Notes: generated by a model not told the origin, from the sequence alone. A DNA stretch of 6,796 bases from an uncultured Clostridia bacterium (GCA_904419095.1 CAJFQT010000079.1:1-6796), one strand, 5' to 3'; counted from the first letter of the stretch, positions 1 to 6,546 are shown. Numbers and translations: made by a program.

Positions 1-210
1 ATCCATTTTCTTTTTCCTTGTTTTATATATTTAGGTTTTTTAAGGTTTTACCTATAAACCTCTTTAATTTTATTTTTCGTTTGTTTTTTATTAAATTAAA
101 AAAATATTTTTTGAGTTTTAAAAAATAGAACTGCTTTTATTACAGTCCTATTATAACAATGCCTAATGTTTTAGTCAAATATTTTTATTGTATTTCTATT
201 TTTTTACGCA
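1..210. other. Gene-less AT-rich left flank, possible start of an off-window gene
   Basis: No open frame of useful length is present. At the very edge, reading leftward, there is an ATG at 6-4 preceded by AAGGA about nine bases upstream, so a leftward gene may begin here and run out of the window; only two codons are inside, so nothing can be said about its product. A small hairpin (AGGTTT / AAACCT around 43-61) is followed on the + strand by T-rich sequence and could be a weak terminator of something to the left, but the stem is short. The rest is oligo-T/A sequence with no recognised site. Confidence 0.3.
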
Positions 211-370
211 AATTCGTTAATGTTTAGGCTTAATTTTGTAGAGAGGTCCAAAAGGTTTATATATAAATATTTTTCATCTAAAACCAATAGGTATACTGTA
301 GACCCTAGTTATGTTTTGATATAGACTATTTAATATTATCAACCTTTTGTGGATGTCTTATTTAATGCTA
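211..370 (+). repeat. Degenerate copy 1 of a long-hairpin repeat family
   Basis: This stretch is related to 6517-6674. Shared identical blocks are ATATATAAATATTTTT (259-274), ATAGGTA (287-293), GACCC (301-305), TATGTTTT (310-317) and CTTATTT...ATGCTA (357-370). The arms around 246-283 and 317-354 are imperfect inverted repeats (for example AAAAGGTT at 250-257 against AACCTTTT at 341-348), so an imperfect hairpin can form around the central core. Compared with the right copy, the core carries seven extra bases (294-300). It ends eight bases beyond the stop codon of the leftward acetyltransferase gene, so it would be transcribed as that gene's 3' tail. No transposase and no target-site duplication can be recognised. 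It could be a MITE-like element or a structured intergenic repeat of the ERIC/BOX kind; the family itself is not one I recognise. Confidence 0.6.
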
Positions 371-377
371 CACTGCA

Positions 378-941
378 TTATAACTCAAATTCAATACAAT
401 TAAATCTTTTCTTATTTAAAATCTTACTATAATATTCTTTTATCTTATCAATAACTTCTCGTGTATTTATCTCTTTTCTTTCTTTTTGATAAATCATTAT
501 TTTAAAATTAACCATAAATAATTTAACATTTAAATTTGGTACAATTTCAAAGTTTGAGTTTTGATAAAATTTTATTCTTTTTTCTTGTATATTTTTTTCT
601 TTTTCGTTTTCTGCAAATTCTGGATTTTCTACTTCTAATATTATTCCTTTTTTGTTGGAATATTTTTCTTCTATTTCTTTTAATATTTTTGTTCCAATTC
701 CTTGACCTCTTGTTTCTTTGTATACGGCTAAAAATGAAACAAGAATATATTCATTTAAATCGTCTATAATGCAATATCCTTTTTCTGTTTCATTTTCTTC
801 GTATATGAATACTTGCTCATTGTGCTTTACTATTCTTCTTCTAAATCCTTCTAAGTTTGGTCTTTCGCTACTAGGAAAATCTTGTATAATGTGTTTTCTG
901 TATAATTCTTTGAATTCTTTAAATTTTATTTTTCTTAGCAT
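378..941 (-). CDS. GNAT-family N-acetyltransferase
   Basis: This is a predicted cytosolic acetyl-CoA-dependent acetyltransferase of 187 residues; the substrate (small molecule or protein amine) cannot be told. The GNAT fold is visible: a strand-rich N-terminal half, then the acetyl-CoA pyrophosphate-binding motif A with RGQGIG at residues 78-83 at the start of a helix, a following strand (ILEVENPEF, about 101-109), and a motif-B-like RIKFYQNSNF (about 122-131), which resembles the usual FY...GF element. The last 40 or so residues are a lysine- and glutamate-rich tail beyond the core domain. The ATG start is supported by AGAGGA six bases upstream (948-953). The 156-base gap to the ABC-F gene upstream contains neither a clear promoter nor a clear terminator, so cotranscription with that gene is possible. 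The repeat copy begins a few bases past the stop. Family assignment is good; a specific function is not assignable. Confidence 0.85.
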   Translation of the reverse strand: MLRKIKFKEFKELYRKHIIQDFPSSERPNLEGFRRRIVKHNEQVFIYEENETEKGYCIIDDLNEYILVSFLAVYKETRGQGIGTKILKEIEEKYSNKKGIILEVENPEFAENEKEKNIQEKRIKFYQNSNFEIVPNLNVKLFMVNFKIMIYQKERKEINTREVIDKIKEYYSKILNKKRFNCIEFEL

Positions 942-1097
942 TTTATTTCCTCTTTCTATTTATTCTTTTGATTCGTAATTTTTATTTTTTGCTTTTTTAT
1001 TTTTCTTTCCTATATATATTATTCTTGATTATGTTTATATATTTATTAAATTTCTTATTTATATATTTTTTATTATTAAAATTTTTATTTATCTTTG

Positions 1098-2681
1098 TTA
1101 TTCAATTCCTAAATATTCGTTATATGTAACTTCCCTGTCTATTACTTTTCCATCTGATTTGATGTCTATTATTCTATTTGCTACTGTTTGCGTTAATTCA
1201 TGGTCATGTGATGTGAATAATATGTTTCCTGTAAATCTTTTCATTCCTTCATTTAATGCTGTTATGCTTTCCATGTCTAGATGGTTTGTTGGTTCGTCAA
1301 ATATTAATAAGTTTGCTCCTGATAACATCATTTTTGATAGTACACATCTTACTTTTTCTCCTCCAGATAATACTTTTACTTCTTTCAAAGCTTCGTCACC
1401 TGAAAATAACATTCTTCCTAGAAAACTTCTTACATATGTTTCGTCTGGGTCTTTTGAGTATTTTCTTAACCATTCTGTTATGTTTTCATCTGTTTCAAAT
1501 AAATAGCTATTGTCTTTAGGAAAATAGTCTTTTGTTATTGTTGTTCCCCATTCTATTGTTCCTTCATCAGGTTCTAGTTCTCCTGCAATTATTTGAAATA
1601 ATACTGTTTTTGCAAGTTCATTGTCTGCTAAAAATGCTATTTTGTTGTCTTGTTTTACTGTGAATGATATATTGTCTAATAATTTAATTCCGTCTACTGT
1701 TTTTGATATATTTTTTACTTGCAATATTTCTTTTCCTGGTTCTCTGTCTGGTTTGAAGTCTACATATGGATATTTTCTGTTAGATGGTTTTATTTCGTCT
1801 AGTTCTATTTTTTCTAGTGTTTTCTTTCTTGATGTTGCTTGTTTTGATTTTGATGCATTTGCACTGAATCTTGCTATAAATTCTTGTAATTCTTTTATTT
1901 TCTCCTCTTTTTTCTTATTTTGCTCTCTTGCTTGTTTTAGTGCTAATTGGCTTGATTCGTACCAGAAGTCGTAGTTTCCTGGATATACTTTTATTTTTCC
2001 AAAGTCTACGTCTGCTATATATGTACATACTTTGTTTAGAAAGTATCTGTCGTGTGATACTACTATTACTGTGTTTTCATAGTTTATTAAAAATTCTTGT
2101 AACCAGTTTATACTTTTTAAATCTAAGTCGTTTGTTGGTTCGTCTAGTAATAGTACATCTGGATTTCCAAATAGGCTTTGTGCTAATAATACTTTTACCT
2201 TTTCTCTTGCTTCTAATTCTTTCATATATTTATAATGGTTTTCTGGTATTATTCCTAAATCATTTAATAGTATTGATGCATCTGATTCTGCATTCCATCC
2301 ATCTAGTTCTGCAAATCTTTCTTCTAATTTTGCTGCTTTCATTCCATCTTCTTCAGAGAAATCTGGTTTAGCATATATTGCTTCTTTTTCTTTCATTATG
2401 TCATATAATTCTTTGTTTCCCATTAGAACTGTGTCCATTACTGTGTTTTCTTCATATGCAAAGTGGTCTTGTTTTAAAACAGATAATCTCTCTCCTTTAT
2501 CTAGTGTTACGTCTCCTTTGCTTGGTTCTATTTCTCCTGATAGTACTTTTAAAAATGTGGATTTTCCTGCACCGTTTGCCCCTATTATTCCATAGCAGTT
2601 TCCTTTTGTGAATTTTATATTTACGTCTTCAAATAGTACTCTCTTTCCGAATCTTACTGTTACTCCGTTTGCACTTAACAC
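1098..2681 (-). CDS. ykpA: ABC-F family ATPase, YbiT/YkpA type (GTG start)
   Basis: This is a 527-residue soluble protein with two ABC ATPase domains and no membrane segments. ABC-F proteins bind the ribosomal E site and modulate translation. The first domain has Walker A GANGAGKST (34-42), an arm insertion (about 85-145) and Walker B LLLDEPTNDLD (177-187); its signature is degenerate (ELEAREKVKV), as in YbiT. A charged linker with SANASKSKQATSR (273-285) matches the P-site-tRNA-facing region. The second domain has an intact LSGGE (438-442) and FDEPTNHLD (461-469), but its Walker A lost both key glycines (ADNELAKT, 352-359), keeping Lys358. A longer in-frame ATG exists at 2750, but the GTG at 2681 is preferred: AAGGAGG lies eight bases upstream (2690-2696), the protein then begins MLSANGVTVRFG like its relatives, and a strong promoter lies inside the would-be extension. 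Subfamily assigned from memory; antibiotic resistance is not implied. Confidence 0.93.
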   Translation of the reverse strand: MLSANGVTVRFGKRVLFEDVNIKFTKGNCYGIIGANGAGKSTFLKVLSGEIEPSKGDVTLDKGERLSVLKQDHFAYEENTVMDTVLMGNKELYDIMKEKEAIYAKPDFSEEDGMKAAKLEERFAELDGWNAESDASILLNDLGIIPENHYKYMKELEAREKVKVLLAQSLFGNPDVLLLDEPTNDLDLKSINWLQEFLINYENTVIVVSHDRYFLNKVCTYIADVDFGKIKVYPGNYDFWYESSQLALKQAREQNKKKEEKIKELQEFIARFSANASKSKQATSRKKTLEKIELDEIKPSNRKYPYVDFKPDREPGKEILQVKNISKTVDGIKLLDNISFTVKQDNKIAFLADNELAKTVLFQIIAGELEPDEGTIEWGTTITKDYFPKDNSYLFETDENITEWLRKYSKDPDETYVRSFLGRMLFSGDEALKEVKVLSGGEKVRCVLSKMMLSGANLLIFDEPTNHLDMESITALNEGMKRFTGNILFTSHDHELTQTVANRIIDIKSDGKVIDREVTYNEYLGIE

Positions 2682-2708
2682 ATTAATCTCCTCCTTTTTA
2701 TCTTTTGT

Positions 2709-2737
2709 ATTATACTCTATATTTAGAGTTAATTCAA
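2709..2737 (-). promoter_or_regulatory. Sigma-A-type promoter of the ABC-F gene with an internal palindrome
   Basis: Reading leftward, the -35 box is TTGAAT (2737-2732), the spacer is exactly 17 bases, and the -10 box is a perfect TATAAT (2714-2709). The expected transcript start near 2702 leaves a leader of about 20 bases that just holds the ribosome-binding site of the GTG start. An inverted repeat ACTCTA-4-TAGAGT (2714-2729) fills most of the spacer, and a further TAGAGT lies upstream at 2763-2768. These could be operator half-sites for an unknown regulator; that part is inference. Confidence 0.8.
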
Positions 2738-2773
2738 GTGTATTACTCAAAATAGAAGTTTGTAGAGTCTATA

Positions 2774-2815
2774 AAATAAAAAAATGGACCGTAAATGAGT
2801 TTCCTCATTGGTCCA
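2774..2815 (-). terminator. Intrinsic terminator of the DUF378 gene
   Basis: On the leftward transcript, six bases after the stop codon, TGGACC-AATGAG pairs with CTCATT-GGTCCA around a GAAA tetraloop, with a three-base bulge. It is followed directly by a run of seven T and further T-rich sequence (2784-2774). This ends the DUF378 transcript just before the ABC-F promoter and separates the two units. Confidence 0.88.
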
Positions 2816-2820
2816 ATTTA

Positions 2821-3015
2821 TTAATCATTGTCTGTAAATAATAATCTAATTCCCCATAATCCAGAGATACCGACTAATCCATATACTATTCTTGATATAA
2901 CTGACATTTCTCCGAACAATGCTGCTACTAAGTCAAATCTAAATAATGCTATCAATCCCCAGTTTATTGCACCTATTATTATTAATAATAATGCAATTTT
3001 ATCTATTACTTTCAT
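2821..3015 (-). CDS. DUF378 (YuzA-like) small membrane protein
   Basis: A 64-residue protein of the DUF378 family, whose function is not known to me. It has two predicted membrane segments: residues about 7-25, containing the family-typical GAINWGLIALFRFDLV stretch, and about 40-60, containing YGLVGISGLWGIRLLF. A short acidic tail (TDND) ends it. The length is normal for the family, so it is complete. The start is fixed by GGAG six bases before the ATG (3022-3025). It has its own terminator directly downstream and stands about 470 bases from corA, which has its own terminator, so it is probably monocistronic. Its promoter could not be picked out of the very AT-rich upstream sequence. Nothing in the context suggests a partner. 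Confidence 0.87.
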   Translation of the reverse strand: MKVIDKIALLLIIIGAINWGLIALFRFDLVAALFGEMSVISRIVYGLVGISGLWGIRLLFTDND

Positions 3016-3435
3016 AATTTTCTCCTTTCTTTTTTATTCTGTTTTTTTTATTAATCTTTAAATGTTTTGTGTTTTTTGCTTTTATTGTTTTAATTTATCT
3101 TTTTATTTTTATTATTTTATACATTTTCTTAATTTTTATACTTTTATTGAAAAATTTTTATATTTTATTTTTTAAGCTCTTTTTGAATATTTATGAAACT
3201 TTTTAAGAATTTGGAAAATTTGACTGTTTCAAAAAATTCTATATTTTAAAAATTGTTTAATTGTTTTTATTTTTTCTATTATAGTTTTATTTTTTATTAT
3301 AAGTTTTATTTCTTTGATATGGGCGATGTTATATAATTTTTACTCATTTCATGATTATTCTATGGATACTAGTTTGTATAATACTTTTGTTTTTACATAA
3401 AAAATCCACATCTAGTCATGTTTAAATCCGATTTT
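3016..3435. other. Gene-less, extremely AT-rich spacer
   Basis: No credible coding frame is visible on either strand, and no RNA gene is recognised. The interval must hold the promoter of the leftward DUF378 gene, but many TATAAT-like sequences occur by composition and none has a convincing -35 partner at 16-18 bases. A TATAAT at 3377-3382 faces rightward with no gene to serve. Short A/T-only inverted repeats occur around 3208-3240 but are too weak to call. Confidence 0.5.
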
Positions 3436-3481
3436 TATAAAAGAGAAAACGTATCCAATAGTTTTTTATTGAATACGTTTT
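3436..3481 (-). terminator. Intrinsic terminator of corA
   Basis: A 15-bp stem (3446-3460 with 3467-3481) and a six-base loop lie four bases beyond the corA stop codon. The only non-Watson-Crick position is a G-U wobble in the leftward RNA but would be a C-A mismatch in the rightward RNA, which favours leftward use. The leftward strand continues into CTCTTTTAT, and the last four stem bases are themselves T. Confidence 0.8.
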
Positions 3482-3485
3482 GATT

Positions 3486-4436
3486 TTAACTAAACATATC
3501 TCTTTTCTTAAGCCACCATGTTACTAGTAATGTTGTTATTACAGCAAATAGTATCATTATTACAAATCCAAGTGGATTATTTTCAAAAGGTAATTTTACA
3601 TTCATTCCCCAGAAACTTGATATCATTGTTGGTACTGCTAATACAATTGTTATTGATGTTAATGTTTTCATTACACTGTTTAGATTGTTTGATATTATTG
3701 ATGCATATGCATCCATTGTTCCGTTTAAGATGTCACTGTATATTTTTGCCATTTCTATTGCTTGCCTGTTTTCTTTGATTGCGTCTTCTAGTATGTCTTC
3801 GTCATCATCATATAGTTTTATTATTTTTCCTCTCATTGTTTTTTCCATTACTAGTTCGTTTGATTTTAATGATGTTGTAAAATATACTAAGCTCTTTTCT
3901 AAGTTTAATAATTTTAATAGTTCTTTGTTTCTCATTGAGTTTTTTAATATGTATTCTGCAATTTCTGTTTCTTTATTAATTTGCTTTAGATGTGTTAAGT
4001 AATATGATGAGTTTAGGTATAATATTTGAAAGATGAATCTTGATTTTTTATATGTTTGAAAATTCTTTATTTTTCTTTTTTCAAAATCTTCTATTACTCT
4101 ATTTTTTCTTAGCGATACTGTTATGAAAAAGTCGTCTCTTACTACTATCATTCCTAGTGGCATTGTTGTGTACATTTCATTTTCTTCATGTTTTTCTATA
4201 ATTGGTACATCAACAACAAATAATATTGTGTTGTCGTCTTCTTCTTCATCTATTCTGGCTTTTTCTTCAAAGTCTAATGCGTCTCTTATAAAGTCTTCTT
4301 CTATTTTTACATTTTCACATACTTTTTTTATTTCTGCTTCCGATGGGTTTACGAGGTTTATCCAACTTCCTTTTTGAAATTCTTTTATTTCTTCTAAATT
4401 TCCTGTTTGTATGTCTGTATTGTATATTTTTAACAT
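3486..4436 (-). CDS. corA: CorA-family divalent metal (Mg2+) transporter
   Basis: A 316-residue inner-membrane channel of the CorA family, which works as a homopentamer bringing in Mg2+ (sometimes Co2+ or Ni2+). Most of the protein is the cytosolic funnel: an N-terminal alpha/beta domain (about 1-130) followed by long charged helices. The C-terminus carries two membrane segments (about 257-276 and 288-308) with the diagnostic GMN selectivity motif at about 277-279 in FWGMNVKLPFENNP, and the basic tail KKRDMFS. The loop after GMN lacks the classic MPE. Two starts are possible: GTG at 4442 and ATG at 4436. ATG is preferred because AGGTGG (4443-4448) would be flush against the GTG but six bases from the ATG. 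The gene is monocistronic, with its own promoter and terminator, divergent from dapA. The short leader of roughly 27 bases leaves no room for a Mg2+ riboswitch. ZntB-like export cannot be excluded from sequence alone. Confidence 0.92.
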   Translation of the reverse strand: MLKIYNTDIQTGNLEEIKEFQKGSWINLVNPSEAEIKKVCENVKIEEDFIRDALDFEEKARIDEEEDDNTILFVVDVPIIEKHEENEMYTTMPLGMIVVRDDFFITVSLRKNRVIEDFEKRKIKNFQTYKKSRFIFQILYLNSSYYLTHLKQINKETEIAEYILKNSMRNKELLKLLNLEKSLVYFTTSLKSNELVMEKTMRGKIIKLYDDDEDILEDAIKENRQAIEMAKIYSDILNGTMDAYASIISNNLNSVMKTLTSITIVLAVPTMISSFWGMNVKLPFENNPLGFVIMILFAVITTLLVTWWLKKRDMFS

Positions 4437-4469
4437 TTTCACCCACCTCTTTCTTTTTTACATAATATT

Positions 4470-4498
4470 ATTTTACATTCTAAATGCTTAAATGTCAA
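4470..4498 (-). promoter_or_regulatory. Sigma-A-type promoter of corA
   Basis: Reading leftward: a perfect -35 TTGACA (4498-4493), a 17-base spacer, and -10 TAAAAT (4475-4470), one mismatch from consensus. The predicted start near 4463 gives a leader of about 27 bases. Its -35 box is 36 bases from the -35 box of the divergent dapA promoter. Confidence 0.85.
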
Positions 4499-4534
4499 TA
4501 TGCTTTTTATTTGAAGTTATTTTCATAAATTTGC

Positions 4535-4563
4535 TTGAAAGTAAATATTATATATAATATAAT
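4535..4563 (+). promoter_or_regulatory. Sigma-A-type promoter of dapA(B)
   Basis: TTGAAA (4535-4540), a 17-base spacer, then a perfect TATAAT (4558-4563). The predicted transcript start near 4570 gives a leader of about 88 bases. That is too short for a lysine (L-box) riboswitch or a T-box, and no such structure is visible. Confidence 0.8.
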
Positions 4564-4615
4564 TTGATAAATAATACTAACATTTTTTATAATTAAATTA
4601 TGTTTTTATTTTTTT

Positions 4616-4643
4616 AAAATACTTTATTTCTTTTAAGTATTTT
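4616..4643 (+). promoter_or_regulatory. Leader hairpin abutting the dapA ribosome-binding site
   Basis: AAAATACTT (4616-4624) and AAGTATTTT (4635-4643) form a perfect 9-bp stem with a 10-base loop, ending directly against the Shine-Dalgarno region GAAGGGAG (4645-4652). With only one G-C pair it is weak, so it may tune access to the ribosome-binding site or be composition-driven chance. It has no terminator function, because no T-run follows. Confidence 0.35.
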
Positions 4644-4657
4644 AGAAGGGAGTTTTT

Positions 4658-5542
4658 ATGAAAGATTTAGTATTTACAGGCTGTGGTACAGCTATTGCAA
4701 CACCTTTTACCAAAGATGGTGTTAATTTTGAGGAGTTTGGGAGGTTATTGGATTTTCAGCTTTTAAACAATATCGATGCAATCATTGTTTGTGGAACTAC
4801 TGGTGAGTCTTCTTGTATGACTACTGAAGAGAAAAAGTCAATTATTAAATATGCAATTGATAGAGTTAATAAAAGAACTAAAGTTATTGTTGGTACTGGT
4901 AGTAATAATACTATGTCTGCAATTGAAATGTCTAGATATGCTGAAAGTGTTGGTGCTGATGCTCTTTTGGTTGTTACTCCTTATTATAATAAGACAACAA
5001 GCCATGGGTTGATTGCTCATTATACTGCTATTGCTAATTCTGTTAATATTCCAATTATTCTATATAATGTTCCTAGTAGAACTGGTGTTAATATTGATCC
5101 TAAAACTTGTTTTGAGCTTTCTAAGGTAAAAAATATTGTTGGAATTAAAGAGGCTAGCGGAAATATTTCTCAAGTTGCAAAAATTGCAAATTTGTGTGGA
5201 GATAATTTGTATATTTATTCTGGTAATGATGATCAAGTTATTCCTATTCTTTCTTTGGGCGGAAAAGGTGTTATTTCAGTTCTTTCTAATATTATGCCTA
5301 AATTTACTCATGAGATGACTTATAATTATTTTAATGGTAATGTGGATATTGCTTCAAAAATGCAATTAGATGTTTTAGATTTAATTGATGCTTTGTTTTG
5401 TGAGGTAAATCCTATTCCTGTTAAGTACGCTTTGAATTTGATGGGGTATGATTTTGGAGTTCTTCGATTACCTTTAGTTGAATTGTCTGATTCTAATAAA
5501 GAGAAATTGAAGAATATAATGGAAAAACATAATTTAATTTAA
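4658..5542 (+). CDS. dapA: 4-hydroxy-tetrahydrodipicolinate synthase
   Basis: DapA condenses pyruvate with L-aspartate-4-semialdehyde to 4-hydroxy-tetrahydrodipicolinate, the committed step of the lysine/DAP branch; it is cytosolic and usually tetrameric. The 294-residue length is normal for this (beta/alpha)8-barrel family. Visible active-site elements are GTTGES (46-51, with Thr47 and Thr48), Tyr110 in TPYYNK, Tyr136 and Arg141 in YNVPSRTG, and the Schiff-base Lys164 in GIKEASG. These match E. coli Thr44, Thr45, Tyr107, Tyr133, Arg138 and Lys161 with an offset of three. At positions that bind inhibitory lysine in E. coli, His53, His56 and Glu84 are replaced by Thr56, Lys59 and Ser87, so weak or absent lysine feedback is inferred. 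The ATG is fixed by GAAGGGAG five bases upstream. dapB follows after 72 bases. Confidence 0.96.
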   Translation: MKDLVFTGCGTAIATPFTKDGVNFEEFGRLLDFQLLNNIDAIIVCGTTGESSCMTTEEKKSIIKYAIDRVNKRTKVIVGTGSNNTMSAIEMSRYAESVGADALLVVTPYYNKTTSHGLIAHYTAIANSVNIPIILYNVPSRTGVNIDPKTCFELSKVKNIVGIKEASGNISQVAKIANLCGDNLYIYSGNDDQVIPILSLGGKGVISVLSNIMPKFTHEMTYNYFNGNVDIASKMQLDVLDLIDALFCEVNPIPVKYALNLMGYDFGVLRLPLVELSDSNKEKLKNIMEKHNLI

Positions 5543-5614
5543 TTATTGAAGTTCGAGTTTTAGAAATTTATTTTAATAACGTATTTATTGATTGATATAG
5601 AAGGAGATATAGAA

Positions 5615-6364
5615 ATGAATGTTTTATTAAATGGTGCTTTGGGTAAAATGGGAAATGAAGTAATTGAAGCTTCTAAAAATTGCGATGATATTAATATTGT
5701 TTGTGGCTTTGATAGGTTTGAAAATTATGACGGAGCTTTTCCTATTTACTCAGATATAGAAAAAATTAATGAAAAAGTTGATGTAATAATTGATTTTTCA
5801 GTGCCTGTGGCTACTTTTAAAATTTTGGATTATGCTAAAAACAATCATATTCCTATTGTTATTGCTACAACTGGTTTTTCTGATGAACAACTTATAGAAA
5901 TTAAGGAATTGTCTAAGGATTTACCTATTTTTAGAAGTTCTAATATGTCTTTAGATATTAATTTAATGGCTAAATTAGTTCAGAAAATCGCATCTGTTTT
6001 GAGGGATAGTGATATAGAGATTATTGAAACTCATCACAACAGAAAGGTTGATAGCCCTAGTGGTACTGCTATTTTACTTGCTGATGCAATAAATGACGTT
6101 TTTAATAATGAAAAAAAGTATAATTTTAGCAGAATGCAAAATAGAGAAAAAAGAAGTAAAAATGAAATTGGATTTTCTTCAGTTAGAGGTGGTAATATTG
6201 TTGGTGAACATACTGTTAAATTTTTTAGTGAGAATGAAACTTTAGAGATTACTCACACTTCTTATTCTCGTCAGGTTTTTGCTGATGGTGCTTTGAAAGC
6301 TGCTAGATTTATTGTGAATAAGAATAATGGTTTGTATGATATGAATAATTTAGTTATTGAGTAA
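5615..6364 (+). CDS. dapB: 4-hydroxy-tetrahydrodipicolinate reductase
   Basis: DapB reduces the DapA product with NAD(P)H to tetrahydrodipicolinate, the branch-point to DAP and lysine. The 249-residue protein opens with a Rossmann motif GALGKMG (7-13). Asp33-Arg34 after the second strand stands where E. coli has a Glu-Arg pair that contacts the nucleotide. IIDFS (58-62) and ATTGF (84-88) follow. The substrate and catalytic stretch is THHNRKVDSPSGTA (139-152), with His140 and Lys144 matching E. coli His159 and Lys163. FADGALKAA lies near the end. The frame is open back to a TTG at 5588, but the ATG at 5615 is the start: AAGGAG (5601-5606) sits eight bases before it and the Rossmann strand begins there. 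It is probably cotranscribed with dapA. A weak internal promoter (TTGAAG at 5546, 17 bases, TATTTT) overlaps the dapA stop. No terminator directly follows the gene. Confidence 0.95.
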   Translation: MNVLLNGALGKMGNEVIEASKNCDDINIVCGFDRFENYDGAFPIYSDIEKINEKVDVIIDFSVPVATFKILDYAKNNHIPIVIATTGFSDEQLIEIKELSKDLPIFRSSNMSLDINLMAKLVQKIASVLRDSDIEIIETHHNRKVDSPSGTAILLADAINDVFNNEKKYNFSRMQNREKRSKNEIGFSSVRGGNIVGEHTVKFFSENETLEITHTSYSRQVFADGALKAARFIVNKNNGLYDMNNLVIE

Positions 6365-6396
6365 TTATTATATTTTATTAGGAATAATTTTATATT

Positions 6397-6521
6397 GTTA
6401 CTACTTAGCATATATTTTTTATGTATTGTAAATTGATAAAAAGTTCAAAAATATTTTTTAAGAATCTTACGGTGCCTTTTTAGTAAATTTTATTTTATAA
6501 TATTTGTGGCCAAGTAGTAAC
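6397..6521. repeat. 13-bp inverted repeat spaced by about 100 bp
   Basis: GTTACTACTTAGC (6397-6409) is matched 12 of 13 by the reverse complement of GCCAAGTAGTAAC (6509-6521); the single difference is compatible with a G-U pair in RNA. The right arm runs into the left tag of the hairpin repeat, so the interval could be a companion element or part of a larger composite. The 99 bases between the arms show no gene. Confidence 0.5.
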
Positions 6522-6546
6522 TTTATTCCTGTTATTGTTTCGACTA
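6517..6546 (+). repeat. Direct repeat, left unit
   Basis: This 30-base unit begins GTAACTTTATTCC and ends GACTA. It matches 6684-6713 at 26 of 30 positions without gaps; three of the four differences are C/T. It forms the left end of repeat copy 2. A more distant relative precedes copy 1 (about 206-236). Confidence 0.7.

Noticed and set aside
211..370. CRISPR or insertion sequence at either repeat
   Set aside because: There are no regularly spaced short repeats with unique spacers, no cas genes, and no transposase frame or recognisable target duplication.
536..978. + strand frames opposite the acetyltransferase gene
   Set aside because: These are low-complexity Leu/Phe-rich shadows without ribosome-binding sites, antisense to a gene with a clear GNAT motif.
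1928..2371. Open frame of 147 codons on the + strand opposite the ABC-F gene
   Set aside because: Its translation is a Leu/Phe/Ile string typical of the antisense of an A-rich gene, and it lies wholly inside a well-supported gene. The other + frames over 1159-2611 and 3518-4377 fail for the same reason.
2828..3061. + strand frame opposite the DUF378 gene
   Set aside because: It is Asn/Ile-rich antisense translation; the leftward DUF378 gene has family motifs, a ribosome-binding site and a terminator.
3377..3382. TATAAT as a rightward promoter in the corA-DUF378 spacer
   Set aside because: It has no acceptable -35 box and no gene downstream on that strand.
4838..5020. Leftward 60-codon frame inside dapA
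   Set aside because: It is a shadow of dapA with no ribosome-binding site and biased Asn/Ser/Ile composition.
5546..5574. Separate dapB promoter (TTGAAG, 17 bases, TATTTT)
   Set aside because: The -10 box matches only four of six positions and such sequences are common here. The 72-base gap without a terminator fits cotranscription with dapA better.
6363..6389. AATTATT/AATAATT hairpin right after dapB as its terminator
   Set aside because: The stem has seven A-T pairs only and a 13-base loop, with no proper T-run; too weak to stop transcription.
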